This document shows positions 7,957 through 16,626 of a stretch of 64,000 nt of DNA, in pieces (the stretch's first letter is position 1; the number at the start of each line of letters is the position of its first letter). This DNA is from Janthinobacterium rivuli (GTDB lineage Bacteria; Pseudomonadota; Gammaproteobacteria; Burkholderiales; Burkholderiaceae_D). A program made the position numbers and the translations under genes. The DNA lies in assembly GCF_009208735.1 (NCBI RefSeq), contig NZ_WFLJ01000012.1, positions 124,001 through 188,000 of the forward strand, in the 5' to 3' direction. Below the pieces are notes generated by a model, which was not told where the DNA came from, did no database searches, and was given only the letters and a program-made list of their open reading frames with translations.

Positions 7957-10689
7957 TTAGAACTTGTACTGGGCCGTGAAGTAGAACGAACGCATCATTG
8001 GATCGGCGTAGCGTGGATCGTAGCCAACTTGGTGACCACGCGAGCTGCGCAGCGACAGCGGCGGTTCGCGGTCAAACAGGTTTTTGATACCTGCGCGCAA
8101 GGTCACTGCTTTGCTGTACGCATAGCGGCCCTGGAAGTCAACCGTCGTGTACGAAGGCACGTGCAGACGGATATTTTCCTTCGTACTGGTGGCCAGGTTG
8201 ACCACTTCGGCCGAAGCGTCGGTATAGCCATTACGGTAGCTCACGATGACCGTGTTGGTCAGCTTGCCCGATTCCAGGCTCATGTTGAGCTTCATCAGGT
8301 TACGGAACGTCACGGCATCGGAAATGCCGTAGAAGTTCATGTTGTTGGTCCACTGATCCTTGGTGCCTGGTACGGTGTAGTCGGCCTTGAGCATATGGGT
8401 GCCGCTCAGGTTAGCCGTGAAGTTACCGATATCAAACTTCTTGCGTGCCGTCATGTCCCAGTCGATACCGCGGTTGTGTGTCTGGCCGATGTTCATCGAC
8501 AGCGACTTGAACGCAAAGTACGACTTGCCGGTCGTCGGTTCGATATAGGTGCCGAACAGGTCGCGGTACATGCCTGGGTTGTTGAACGCTTGCGCTTCGC
8601 TCACGGCCGAAACCGCGTCGGTGATTTTCACGTCCCACAGGTCGGCGCCGAACGAGAATGCCGAGCTAGGCTCGATACGGAAACCGACGGTGAACTGTTT
8701 CGATTTTTCCGGCTTCAGGTTTTCGTTACCGCCAGACATTTTATTGTACTGGGTGTTAGGCGCACGGCACAGCGCATCGCCTGGGAATGGGCAATTCCAG
8801 TTAGTACCGGTAAAGCCGTTGTTGACCAGAGGCTGACCAATGCTCAGCATGTCCGGAGCCTTGAAGCCGGTGCCGTAGGAGCCGCGCAGCAGTACTTGCT
8901 GTATCGGCTGCCAGCGTGCCGTGACCTTGTAGGTATTGGCATTGGCATCCTTGCCGATGGTCTTGTTGATGACGCCATTGTCGATCGCCGACACGGAGTC
9001 ATAGCGGCCAGCCAGACTCACTTCTACCGTTTTGGTGATCGGAGCCAGCAATTCGGCGAAGACGCCGTAGGTTGAACGGCTCAGGTCATAGCGTGGCGAG
9101 GTGTTGAAGCCGTAGATGGTGCTGGTGTTTGCACCTGCGTCTGGCGTCTGGCCGTAGTTGTACTCGCGGTAGTCGGCGCCGATACCGATGTTGGCTTTGC
9201 CGCCTGGCAAGGTGAACAGTTCACGGGAACCGTGCGCATCGATACCGCGCATGGTGGTCGATGCCGTGCGGATCGAGCCGTTGAATTGCGAATTGTTGAT
9301 CAGCGCTTGCATTTCCGGCGATGGCGTGCCGGCGGGCACGAACGGGTTGAACGCCGGATTTTTCAGCAGGGCCTTCATATCGGCCGTTTTCGCATAGCCA
9401 CCGATGTAGCGTTCATCGATGGAATTTTGCGACCAGGTCAGGCCCGCATCGATGTTCCACGCGCCAATTTCGCCTTCGACGCCGACGACGAAGTGCTTGG
9501 TCTCGGTGATGGTGTTGGAGTCGCGGGTACCCCAGTCGCTCATGCGATAGTTGGCTGACACGGAGGTGATGTCCTTGACCTGCTCTGGTGTCAGGTAAGG
9601 CAGGACATACTTGTTGTACTGCGCACCGTTAAGCGCAATCGGGATTGCCACCGGATTGGCCGAGATGCGCGCGGTCAGGTCATAACGCGAGTAGGCGACT
9701 TCGGCAAACGCATTCAGCGAATCGTTGAGTTTGTAGGTGGCGCGGGTAAACAGGCTGTCGCGCTTCGATTCAGGCACGATTTCAACCGTCGAACCGCCAT
9801 CGTAGCCGCAAGCCAGCTTATTGGCTGCCAGTGGGGCATTGGTCACGGCGCCACAATTATTATTCTTCGCCAGGTAGGGATTGAAGAGGTAATCGTCCTT
9901 GCCTTTGACGGACACGGTGGCGTTGGCCGGTGCCGTGCCTATGGCGGTCTTGTCGAAGACATATTGTTTGCCGTTATGGCTCACTGGAATACGCGACGAA
10001 CGGGCGAACGTGCGGTCGGTGGCGCGCAAGTTCGATTGCTCGTCATGGCGGTACGATACCAGCACGTTGAAACGGTCTTCGTCGATGTCGCCGACGCCAT
10101 AGGTCACGCTGGTGTTCCAGGCGTTGCCGCCCTTGTCTTCCGGACCGCCATAGGTGGCTTCCAGGGAGCCGCCTTGCTGGTTCTTCTTCAGAATGAAGTT
10201 GATCACGCCGGCGATGGCGTCCGAGCCGTACAGGGCCGAAGCGCCGTCGGTCAGCACTTCGACGCGTTCAACGGCGCTCATAGGAATGGCGTTCAGGTTG
10301 ACGGAAGTGCCCGAGCCTTGTGGCGCGATGCGGCGGCCGTTCAGCAGGACCAGGGTGTAGTCTTCGCCGATGTCGTGGATCGACGCGCTGGTGCGGCCGC
10401 CCGAATTGGTGCCAGCTGCGGCGGCACCGACGGTAAAGCCTTGCATGGCGGGCAGGGCCTGGAGCAGGTCGGCGACCGTGGTGGCGCCCGTTTTGGCGAT
10501 TGCTTCTTGCGTCAGGCGCTGCACTGGCAGTGCGCCTTCGACAGCGATACGCTTGATACTCGAACCGGTAATTTCAACTTTTTGAATTGCTTCATCCGCC
10601 ATGGATTGGCCAGAGAACAAGACGCTACCTGCCAGAACGGTCAGGGCCAGGCGTACGCTGCGCACGCCAATTTTTTCTTTTAATGCCAT
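7957..10689 (-). CDS. TonB-dependent outer-membrane receptor, substrate unknown
   Basis: This 910-residue receptor has a signal peptide (1-31, SMA-D) and a TonB-box-like segment (IQKVEITGS). A plug domain follows (about 45-170) with DLLQALPAM, LVLLNGRRIAP and the conserved VERVEVLTDGASALYGSDA, then a long barrel ending in aromatic FYFTAQYKF. The plug type (SALYGSDAIAGVINFILKK) is that of the large Xanthomonas/Caulobacter-like receptor group, often used for saccharides, peptides or other nutrients rather than siderophores. No Fur box is visible upstream. GGAG precedes the ATG. It is a single-gene unit with its own terminator and a structured leader. Specificity cannot be read from sequence. 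Confidence 0.9.
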   Translation of the reverse strand: MALKEKIGVRSVRLALTVLAGSVLFSGQSMADEAIQKVEITGSSIKRIAVEGALPVQRLTQEAIAKTGATTVADLLQALPAMQGFTVGAAAAGTNSGGRTSASIHDIGEDYTLVLLNGRRIAPQGSGTSVNLNAIPMSAVERVEVLTDGASALYGSDAIAGVINFILKKNQQGGSLEATYGGPEDKGGNAWNTSVTYGVGDIDEDRFNVLVSYRHDEQSNLRATDRTFARSSRIPVSHNGKQYVFDKTAIGTAPANATVSVKGKDDYLFNPYLAKNNNCGAVTNAPLAANKLACGYDGGSTVEIVPESKRDSLFTRATYKLNDSLNAFAEVAYSRYDLTARISANPVAIPIALNGAQYNKYVLPYLTPEQVKDITSVSANYRMSDWGTRDSNTITETKHFVVGVEGEIGAWNIDAGLTWSQNSIDERYIGGYAKTADMKALLKNPAFNPFVPAGTPSPEMQALINNSQFNGSIRTASTTMRGIDAHGSRELFTLPGGKANIGIGADYREYNYGQTPDAGANTSTIYGFNTSPRYDLSRSTYGVFAELLAPITKTVEVSLAGRYDSVSAIDNGVINKTIGKDANANTYKVTARWQPIQQVLLRGSYGTGFKAPDMLSIGQPLVNNGFTGTNWNCPFPGDALCRAPNTQYNKMSGGNENLKPEKSKQFTVGFRIEPSSAFSFGADLWDVKITDAVSAVSEAQAFNNPGMYRDLFGTYIEPTTGKSYFAFKSLSMNIGQTHNRGIDWDMTARKKFDIGNFTANLSGTHMLKADYTVPGTKDQWTNNMNFYGISDAVTFRNLMKLNMSLESGKLTNTVIVSYRNGYTDASAEVVNLATSTKENIRLHVPSYTTVDFQGRYAYSKAVTLRAGIKNLFDREPPLSLRSSRGHQVGYDPRYADPMMRSFYFTAQYKF

Positions 10690-10731
10690 TGTAACAATTA
10701 CTCCGTAGTAGTTTTAATAACGACAAGCGGC

Positions 10732-10780
10732 ACGCGAGCACCGTTTAGGCCATCGGATAGATGACCTGCGGTGCTCGTGT
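10732..10780 (-). promoter_or_regulatory. Stem-loop in the leader of the TonB-dependent receptor
   Basis: Arms at 10732-10743 (ACGCGAGCACCG) and 10769-10780 (CGGTGCTCGTGT) pair at 11 of 12 positions. The intervening 25 nt can form a second hairpin (GGTCATC/GATGGCC on the minus strand). The structure ends about 42 nt before the ATG. There is no T-run, so control of translation or mRNA stability is more likely than termination. Confidence 0.5.
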
Positions 10781-11116
10781 ACGGTAGGTGGAACCACGTC
10801 GGTGGGAGGTGGAAGACTACTTGGTGCAATATTGTTATAAATGCACTTATAACTTGTCGAGGCGAACATTATGTCGTCTCAGCAAGGAAAAATGCATATC
10901 AACCGTGTTGGATTTGGCAATAAATTATGGATACAGAAGAATATTTAACTTAATTGTTAAATCACAGTTTTATATTTAACAATATCAGTGTTTTTAAAAA
11001 TGATCAATGGCGTTTTTTTACAACACAAAATTATTATATTGGCAATTTGATGTTTTACCTACAATAATTCGACGAAAGCTATGGTTTTGCAGAATTTGTG
11101 AAAAGTGAAAAAACGT

Positions 11117-11143
11117 AAAAAAAGCCCGTTGAAAACGGGCTGT
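11117..11143 (-). terminator. Terminator of the asparaginase-like gene
   Basis: On the minus strand, stem GCCCGTT-TTC-AACGGGC (11124-11140) is followed by a T-run (11117-11123). Confidence 0.85.
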
Positions 11144-11211
11144 TTGAATTGTGACAGCGTGTCAGGCGGAGCGTTTGACGGTCTGCCTGACGCGGCCTGT
11201 CCGGCATAGGC

Positions 11212-11697
11212 TTACAAGGGCTGGAACACGCCGGCGGCGCGGTTCTTTTGCACATTGTCCCAGGCGAAGATCTGGCCATTCATGGCCACATATACGCCCG
11301 CTGGCAAGGTTTGCGCCACGCCGCAGGCAAAGCCCAGGTTGAACAGGGCATCGGAGTTGTCGATTTCGTAGGGAATCATGGCGCCCGTCAAAATGACCGT
11401 TTGCTGCAGGTTCGCCGCGCCCAGCACCTGCGCCGTTTCGCGCATGGTGTCGGTGCCGTGGATGATGACGATGGCTTTTTCCTGTGCCGCGCGGCACGAG
11501 GCCAGCACGCGCTGGCGGTCCGCATCCTGCATGTCGAGCGAATCGAGCAGGGGCAATTGCTCCAGCGCCACGGGCGCCGTCATGCGCGCGCGGGCAATCG
11601 CTGCCGGCAAATGACTGTCGGAAAAGCCCAGGGTACCGTTCAATTCGTTGTAGTGTTTGTCGAAAGTGCCGCCAGTGGCGAGTATGCGCAAAGTCAT
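11212..11697 (-). CDS. Short asparaginase-domain protein
   Basis: The 161-residue protein contains only the N-terminal domain of the asparaginase/glutaminase fold. The nucleophile region is ATGGTFDK and the second catalytic threonine motif is HGTDTM (Thr-Asp pair), followed by the ILTGAM strand. Classical L-asparaginases are about 330 residues and have a second domain that completes the active site of a neighbouring subunit, so this is about half length. There is no frameshift or remnant of the missing half downstream, and a good terminator follows, so it looks like a true short family rather than a broken gene. Activity on asparagine is uncertain. Confidence 0.75.
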   Translation of the reverse strand: MTLRILATGGTFDKHYNELNGTLGFSDSHLPAAIARARMTAPVALEQLPLLDSLDMQDADRQRVLASCRAAQEKAIVIIHGTDTMRETAQVLGAANLQQTVILTGAMIPYEIDNSDALFNLGFACGVAQTLPAGVYVAMNGQIFAWDNVQKNRAAGVFQPL

Positions 11698-11875
11698 GAT
11701 GTGGTCACGATGTCAGTGGAGAATGACGCGCATGATAGCGTGGATTGGCAGCGTTGCGTGAATGCCGCCGCAGATGGGGCAGCGTGCCTGCCACCCCGCT
11801 ACCGCGCCGCATCTGGAAAATTTGGCCATCTGTGAGTACACTGGTTTCTTTGTTTGCCTGCCACCCCGACTCCGT

Positions 11876-12649
11876 ATGAAAGCGCTCGCTCCCGGCACCG
11901 TCATTTTTCACCGCCACCGCGGTTACGGGGTGATCACGTCCGTCAATTTGCTGACGGGCTGGATCGCCGCCCGTTTCGGCAGCGAAGCGCGGACTCTGGA
12001 CCTGAACCTGTCGACCGACGACGTGCAATTCGCCGATGGCGAAGCGATCCTGTTTCGGCGCGCGCCACCGGACCGCATGCCGCACGCGCGCCTGATGGCC
12101 ATGGTGCGCGAACTGCACCAGGCCGGCTATCAGAAACTGTATCTGTATTCCTGGCCCAAGCCGTCCGGCCTGCACTGGCGCTGGCATTTGTTTACGGGAC
12201 CGCGCGACTGGATGCAACGGCCGTGGCGCGAAGGCTGGTACGGTTCGGGCGCCGATTACAACGTCAATCCTGTGATGGGCTGGGGCGATACGCCGGGCGC
12301 CACCACGGGCGAGCTGATCGATGCCCTGGCCCGTTTCGACCCGCAGGGGCTGGCGCAGGCGCTGGGGCGCGACGACGACCATAGCGACTGGTTTGGCCGC
12401 GTCTGCGACGCCTTGTTGCCTGACTATATGTACAGCCTGGACATGCAGCGCACCGCGGGCGAGCCCTTGCCAGACATGCCGCCCGTGCCGGTGGTCGCCG
12501 TGCGCGCCGGCGTGGCGTCGTACGGCGGGCCGGACATCGCCTGGCCGCCCGGCTGGGCCGGCTTGTGGCGCGGTCGGCACGTGCTGCCCGCGCCCGCCAT
12601 CCGCATCACGGGCGAGCCGGACCTCATCAAGGGGTTTCAGCGCTCCTGA
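11876..12649 (+). CDS. Conserved-looking protein of unknown function with an N-terminal SH3-like segment
   Basis: I do not recognise a named family for the 257-residue product. Residues 1-50 (PGTVIFHRHRGYGVITSV, then WIAARFGSEARTLDL) have the GxxVxHxxxGxGxV...V.F...K-x-L pattern of small SH3/Tudor-like barrels seen at the ends of some helicases and in CarD-like proteins. The remainder is Trp-rich (WPKPSGLHWRWHLFTG, GWYGSGADYNVNPVMGWGD) and probably globular and soluble. The ATG at 11876 was preferred because the barrel starts there; the frame is open another 38 codons upstream. Its 3' end overlaps the convergent dehydrogenase gene by 13 nt. Confidence 0.6.
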   Translation: MKALAPGTVIFHRHRGYGVITSVNLLTGWIAARFGSEARTLDLNLSTDDVQFADGEAILFRRAPPDRMPHARLMAMVRELHQAGYQKLYLYSWPKPSGLHWRWHLFTGPRDWMQRPWREGWYGSGADYNVNPVMGWGDTPGATTGELIDALARFDPQGLAQALGRDDDHSDWFGRVCDALLPDYMYSLDMQRTAGEPLPDMPPVPVVAVRAGVASYGGPDIAWPPGWAGLWRGRHVLPAPAIRITGEPDLIKGFQRS

Positions 12650-13650
12650 GGCGCTTGCCGCGCATGCGCCAGCACCTCGGGATTGAGCAGGCGCTTGCAT
12701 TGATGCTGCGCAAAATCGACGATGTTTTGCAAGGCGTAGCGGAAATACAGTTCATAGCTGTCACGCTCGACGTAGCCCAGGTGGGGCGTGGCCAGCACGT
12801 TCGGCAGCAGCAGTAGTGGCGAGCCTGGCGGCAGCGGCTCGTCCGTAAACACATCCAGCGCGGCGGCGCCCGGACGCCCCTGCGGCAGCGCCGCTTCCAG
12901 CGCGCCCTCCATCACCAGTTCCGCGCGGCTGGTGTTGACGAACAGGGCCGTCGGCTTCATGCGCGCCAGGTCCTCGTTTGTCACCAGCCCGCGCGTCGCA
13001 TCGGACAGACGCAGATGCAAGGTCAGGACGTCGGCCTGTTCAAAGAAGGCCTCGCGCGACGCTGCCGCCGTATCGCCGGCCGCCACCGCCGCCGCGCGGC
13101 TCGCTTCGCTGCCCCACACGAGGATGCTCATGCCGAAGGCGCGGCCATAGCCGGCGATCAATTGACCGATCTTGCCGTAGCCCCAGATCGCCAGGGTGCG
13201 CCCTTTCAAGACCGTGCCGAGCGTATTGCGCTGTGGTTCCAGCGACGAGGTCTGCCACAACCCTTCCTGTAAATGTTGCGCGTACGGCACGATCTTGCGC
13301 TGCGCCGCCATGATCAGCGCCCACGTCAGCTCGGCCGGCGCCGTGGGCGAGCCGATGCCTTCCGCGATGGCGATGCCCAGCTCGGTGGCGGCCGCCACAT
13401 CGATGTGGCCGCTGACCTTGCCTGTTTGCGAAAGCAGTTTCAGATTCGGCAGTTTCGACAGCAAGGCGCGGTTGAAACTGCTGCGTTCGCGGATCAGCAC
13501 CAGCGCGTCGAACGGCGCCAGGCGGATCGCCAGCTGGCCCAGGCCCCGCGCCGTATTGCTGAACACTTTGACCTCGTGGCCGTCGAGCAATTGGAAACAA
13601 TCGAGGCCGCGCACGGCATCCTGGTAATCATCGAGTATGGCAATTTTCAT
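12637..13650 (-). CDS. D-isomer-specific 2-hydroxyacid dehydrogenase family protein
   Basis: This 337-residue NAD(P)-dependent oxidoreductase reduces 2-keto acids or oxidises D-2-hydroxy acids. The Rossmann motif is IWGYGKIGQLIAGYG (GxGxxG, about residue 155). The family's catalytic residues are in place: Arg in NTSRAELV, Glu in DVFTDEPLP and His in TPHLGYVERD. The TPHLGY variant and the overall length are like the phosphoglycerate-dehydrogenase-like group, but there is no ACT domain, so serine synthesis is unlikely. The substrate is unknown. The gene is divergent from pckG across a 328-bp control region. Confidence 0.85.
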   Translation of the reverse strand: MKIAILDDYQDAVRGLDCFQLLDGHEVKVFSNTARGLGQLAIRLAPFDALVLIRERSSFNRALLSKLPNLKLLSQTGKVSGHIDVAAATELGIAIAEGIGSPTAPAELTWALIMAAQRKIVPYAQHLQEGLWQTSSLEPQRNTLGTVLKGRTLAIWGYGKIGQLIAGYGRAFGMSILVWGSEASRAAAVAAGDTAAASREAFFEQADVLTLHLRLSDATRGLVTNEDLARMKPTALFVNTSRAELVMEGALEAALPQGRPGAAALDVFTDEPLPPGSPLLLLPNVLATPHLGYVERDSYELYFRYALQNIVDFAQHQCKRLLNPEVLAHARQAPQER

Positions 13651-13978
13651 GGTGGATGGCCGATTTTAGTGAGGATTTGGTAGGGAAATAACAGGATACG
13701 GGAAATGCTGAATAGCCTACTACATTAGTCAAGCTATTCTCCTACATTTTTGCGAGAATAGCCGTTACGCGGGTGTACAATCGCCGGCACTTTTGAAGCT
13801 TCCTGATTATAGTTATAGCGCAAACTGTTCCTGCAGCCTGGGTGCATGATCCAGGTAAACGACACCAGAGCCCTGCCCGCGTGCGCACCCCGCCCGCAGT
13901 GAGCCGCAGCCACCTCTCAACGATGCTGCCTGTCTTGCCAGAACGACCAGAATTTCTTTTATTGGTATTGGAGGTAAT
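13651..13978. other. Divergent control region between dehydrogenase and pckG
   Basis: No gene is apparent in this 328-bp gap. It contains the three-site GAATAGC array (13710-13762) and, right before pckG, a strong GGAGG ribosome-binding site. The segment 13770-13960 shows no obvious terminator or riboswitch. Confidence 0.7.
13710..13762. promoter_or_regulatory. Operator-like array of three GAATAGC sites at 23-bp spacing
   Basis: GAATAGC (13710-13716), its complement GCTATTC (13733-13739) and GAATAGC again (13756-13762) start exactly 23 bp apart. The last two form a 9-bp perfect inverted repeat (GCTATTCTC/GAGAATAGC). The spacing and alternating orientation suggest a dimeric regulator binding several times between the two divergent genes. 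Confidence 0.55.
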
Positions 13979-15850
13979 ATGAATCAGCCCGTCATGGGTG
14001 GCGTCGCCGCACTCAACGTCCCAGCTTATATTAAACAACAGAAACTGATCAACTGGGTGGCCGACATTGCCGCGCTGACCAAGCCGGACCGCATCTACTG
14101 GTGCGATGGCTCGCAGGAAGAGTACGAGCGCCTGTGTGCCGAGATGGTTGCCAGCGGCACCATGAAAAAACTGAATGCGGAAAAGCGCCCGAATTCCTAC
14201 CTGGCCTGCTCCGATCCGAGCGACGTGGCCCGCGTCGAAGACCGCACGTATATTTGCTCGGCAACGAAAGAGGCGGCCGGCCCGACGAACAACTGGACCG
14301 AGCCTGGCGAAATGCGCCACACCTTGAACGGCCTGTTCGACGGCTGCATGCGCGGCCGCACCATGTACGTCGTGCCGTTCTCGATGGGCCCGCTGGGTTC
14401 GCCGATCGCGCACATCGGCGTGGAACTGTCCGATTCGCCGTACGTCGCCGTCAACATGAAGATCATGACCCGCATGGGCCGTGCCGTGTATGACGTGCTG
14501 GGCACCGATGGCGAGTTCGTGCCGTGCGTGCACAGCGTGGGCGCACCGCTGGCAGCCGGCCAGGCCGACGTGAAATGGCCGTGCAACAGCACCAAGTACA
14601 TCGTGCATTTCCCGGAAACGCGCGAAATCTGGTCCTTTGGTTCGGGTTACGGCGGCAACGCCTTGCTGGGCAAGAAATGTTTCGCCCTGCGCATCGCCTC
14701 GAACATGGGCTACCAGGAAGCGCAAGCATCGGACAACAATCCGGGCTGGCTGGCCGAACACATGCTGATCCTCGGCGTGGAATCGCCGGAAGGCAAGAAG
14801 CATTACGTGGCGGCAGCGTTCCCGTCGGCGTGCGGCAAGACCAACTTCGCCATGCTGATCCCGCCGGCAAGTTTTAACGGCTGGAAAGTGACCACCATCG
14901 GCGACGATATCGCCTGGATCAAGCCCGGTGCCGATGGCCGCCTGTACGCCATCAACCCGGAAGCCGGCTATTTTGGCGTGGCGCCGGGCACCAACGAAAA
15001 AACCAATTACAACTGCATGGCCTCCATGCGCGACAACACGATCTTCACCAACGTGGCGCTGACGGATGACGGCGACGTGTGGTGGGAAGGCTTGACCAAG
15101 GAGGCGCCTAGCCACCTGATCGACTGGCAAGGCAAGGACTGGACACCCGCGTCCGGCACCAAGGCGGCGCACCCGAACGCGCGCTTCACAGTTGCTGCTA
15201 CGCAAAACCCCGTCATCGACGCCGCCTGGGACGATCCGGCCGGCGTGCCGATCTCGGCCTTCATCTTCGGCGGCCGCCGTTCGACCACCGTGCCGCTGGT
15301 CACCGAAGCGCGCAACTGGGTCGAAGGCGTCTACATGGCCGCCACCATGGGGTCGGAAACGACGGCCGCGGCCGTGGGCCAGATGGGCGTCGTGCGTCGT
15401 GATCCATTTGCCATGTTGCCATTTATCGGCTATAACATGAGCGATTACTTCCAGCACTGGCTGGACATGGGCGTCAAGGTGGGCAAGGTGAATCCAGCTG
15501 CCCTGCCGAAGATCTATTGCGTCAACTGGTTCCGTACGGACGATGCAGGCAAATTCGTCTGGCCTGGCTTTGGCGACAATATGCGCGTGCTGAAATGGAT
15601 GCTGGACCGCATCGAAGGCAAGGCGGGCGGCGTGGAAAACCTGTTTGGCACGACGCCGCAGTATGGCGACCTGAACTGGGATGGCTTGCCATTCACGCAA
15701 GAACAGTTCGACACCATCACCTCGATCGACAAGGCCGCGTGGGTGGAAGAATTGAAATTGCATACGGAGTTGTTTGAAAAACTCGCGTATCATCTGCCGC
15801 AGGAATTGGCAGGTCACAAGGCGGCGCTGGAAAAGCGGCTGGGTGCGTAA
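13979..15850 (+). CDS. pckG: Phosphoenolpyruvate carboxykinase (GTP)
   Basis: The 623-residue gluconeogenic enzyme converts oxaloacetate and GTP to PEP, GDP and CO2. Recognisable parts are the substrate loop (NNWTEP), the GTP-type P-loop [13 protein letters not shown] (Lys-Thr of kinase-1a), the metal-binding kinase-2 region (TTIGDDIAW) and the RRSTTVPLV segment. Length matches GTP-type enzymes, which are usual in betaproteobacteria, and excludes the ATP-type. GGAGGTAAT directly before the ATG gives a strong start. It is monocistronic with a hairpin terminator about 90 bp downstream. Together with the dct genes later in the window it fits growth on C4 acids. Confidence 0.96.
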   Translation: MNQPVMGGVAALNVPAYIKQQKLINWVADIAALTKPDRIYWCDGSQEEYERLCAEMVASGTMKKLNAEKRPNSYLACSDPSDVARVEDRTYICSATKEAAGPTNNWTEPGEMRHTLNGLFDGCMRGRTMYVVPFSMGPLGSPIAHIGVELSDSPYVAVNMKIMTRMGRAVYDVLGTDGEFVPCVHSVGAPLAAGQADVKWPCNSTKYIVHFPETREIWSFGSGYGGNALLGKKCFALRIASNMGYQEAQASDNNPGWLAEHMLILGVESPEGKKHYVAAAFPSACGKTNFAMLIPPASFNGWKVTTIGDDIAWIKPGADGRLYAINPEAGYFGVAPGTNEKTNYNCMASMRDNTIFTNVALTDDGDVWWEGLTKEAPSHLIDWQGKDWTPASGTKAAHPNARFTVAATQNPVIDAAWDDPAGVPISAFIFGGRRSTTVPLVTEARNWVEGVYMAATMGSETTAAAVGQMGVVRRDPFAMLPFIGYNMSDYFQHWLDMGVKVGKVNPAALPKIYCVNWFRTDDAGKFVWPGFGDNMRVLKWMLDRIEGKAGGVENLFGTTPQYGDLNWDGLPFTQEQFDTITSIDKAAWVEELKLHTELFEKLAYHLPQELAGHKAALEKRLGA

Positions 15851-15871
15851 AGTTTAGTAGTGGGGGGAGAA

Positions 15872-15926
15872 ACACGCCGGCAAAGACTGGCGTGCGATAA
15901 ATGACACGCCGGCAATGACTGGGGTG
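15872..15926 (+). repeat. Two-copy direct repeat after pckG
   Basis: ACACGCCGGCAAAGACTGG (15872) recurs at 15904 as ACACGCCGGCAATGACTGG with a 32-bp period. The two 23-bp copies differ at two positions. The CACGCC...GGCGTG ends of copy one can also pair. The function is unknown. Confidence 0.7.
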
Positions 15927-15940
15927 CTAGCAAAGAGAGA

Positions 15941-15979
15941 AACGGCGCGGATTGCATGAGCAATTCGCGCCGTTTTTTA
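15941..15979 (+). terminator. Terminator of pckG
   Basis: Fourteen-nt arms AACGGCGCGGATTG (15941-15954) and CAATTCGCGCCGTT (15961-15974), with one G-U pair, are followed by a T-run to 15978. A near-identical hairpin lies in inverted orientation at 16577-16610. Confidence 0.88.
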
Positions 15980-16020
15980 TGGCAGCTATAATAATTGTCT
16001 TGTGGAAATTATTTGCCGTC

Positions 16021-16557
16021 ATGCCTGCTCAAAAAATGAAAAAAACGCTCATCATCATCAGCACGGTGGCCGCTTGCCTGCTCGGCAGCAGTGCCCATGC
16101 CGAGCACCGCCAGGATTGCGAGAACATCGAGTATGCCCGGCAGTATGGCGTCCCGCTGGAAGCGGGGCTGAAGAGCAATGTCGAGCGCATGCGCCAGCAG
16201 CAGGCGCGCTATCACAAGACACTCGATGCCATGCTTGCAGAAATGAAGCAAGGCGGTATCTGGTCCGATGAAGACGCCGGCCGTTTCTTCCAGGCCGTGT
16301 GGACGGATGAGGAGGGCAAGGCGGTCGACACGCAGCGCCAGAAGGCTGGCGAACGCTACAAAGTCCAGGCGATGGCGGCGCAAGCCTGGAATGGCCAACG
16401 CGGCCAGTCGCCGGAAATGTTGCGGGGCATGTGCCTGCTTGGGCCGCGCCTGCTGGAAGACGGTACGGCGCTGTATGAGGCGCTTGAGCGCTCCTGGGCC
16501 TATATGCAGGCGAAACTGGAACGCGCTGCCAAAGCCAGCAAGGTGAGCAAACTTTGA
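16021..16557 (+). CDS. Small exported protein of unknown function
   Basis: The 178-residue product starts MPAQKMKKTLII and has a clear signal peptide ending SSAHA-E. The mature part (about 150 residues) is mostly helical and charged, with a likely coiled segment (ERMRQQQARYHKTLDAMLAEM), and has two cysteines, DCENIEYA near the mature N-terminus and GMCLLGP near the C-terminus, that could form a disulfide. I do not recognise the family. ATG at 16036 is an alternative start; neither has a good ribosome-binding site. A perfect TATAAT at 15987-15992 lies just behind the pckG terminator and is the likely promoter -10. Starts further up would run through the terminator. Confidence 0.7.
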   Translation: MPAQKMKKTLIIISTVAACLLGSSAHAEHRQDCENIEYARQYGVPLEAGLKSNVERMRQQQARYHKTLDAMLAEMKQGGIWSDEDAGRFFQAVWTDEEGKAVDTQRQKAGERYKVQAMAAQAWNGQRGQSPEMLRGMCLLGPRLLEDGTALYEALERSWAYMQAKLERAAKASKVSKL

Positions 16558-16570
16558 CGTTTGCGCGGAA

Positions 16571-16614
16571 AGAAAAAATGGCGCGAATTGTCTGGACAAT
16601 CCGCGCCATTTTTT
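16571..16614 (-). terminator. Terminator of uvrA, also usable on the plus strand
   Basis: Arms 16577-16590 and 16597-16610 pair fully on the minus strand (one G-U) and are followed there by TTTTTTCTTT. On the plus strand one A-C mismatch remains and a T-run follows too, so it can end both convergent genes. Confidence 0.85.
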
Positions 16615-16626
16615 AAGTGCTGCAGC

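Larger units (their letters stand above)
10690..11211. other. Long non-coding gap with AT-rich tract
   Basis: This 522-bp stretch holds the leader of the receptor gene (hairpin at 10732-10780), a markedly AT-rich tract (about 10820-11117, far below the surrounding GC) and the terminator of the asparaginase-like gene. A 63-codon open frame at 10788-10979 (+) has no ribosome-binding site and no recognisable protein. I see no RNA family I can name. Confidence 0.7.

Noticed and set aside
10788..10979. A 63-codon open frame in the AT-rich region
   Set aside because: No ribosome-binding site, no recognisable motif, lies in the upstream control region of the receptor.
13733..13762. GCTATTCTC/GAGAATAGC hairpin as a terminator
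   Set aside because: The T-run is in the loop, none follows the stem, and a third site at the same spacing fits an operator better.
15872..15926. Direct repeats as a CRISPR remnant
   Set aside because: Only two 23-bp copies with a 9-bp gap and no cas genes in the window.
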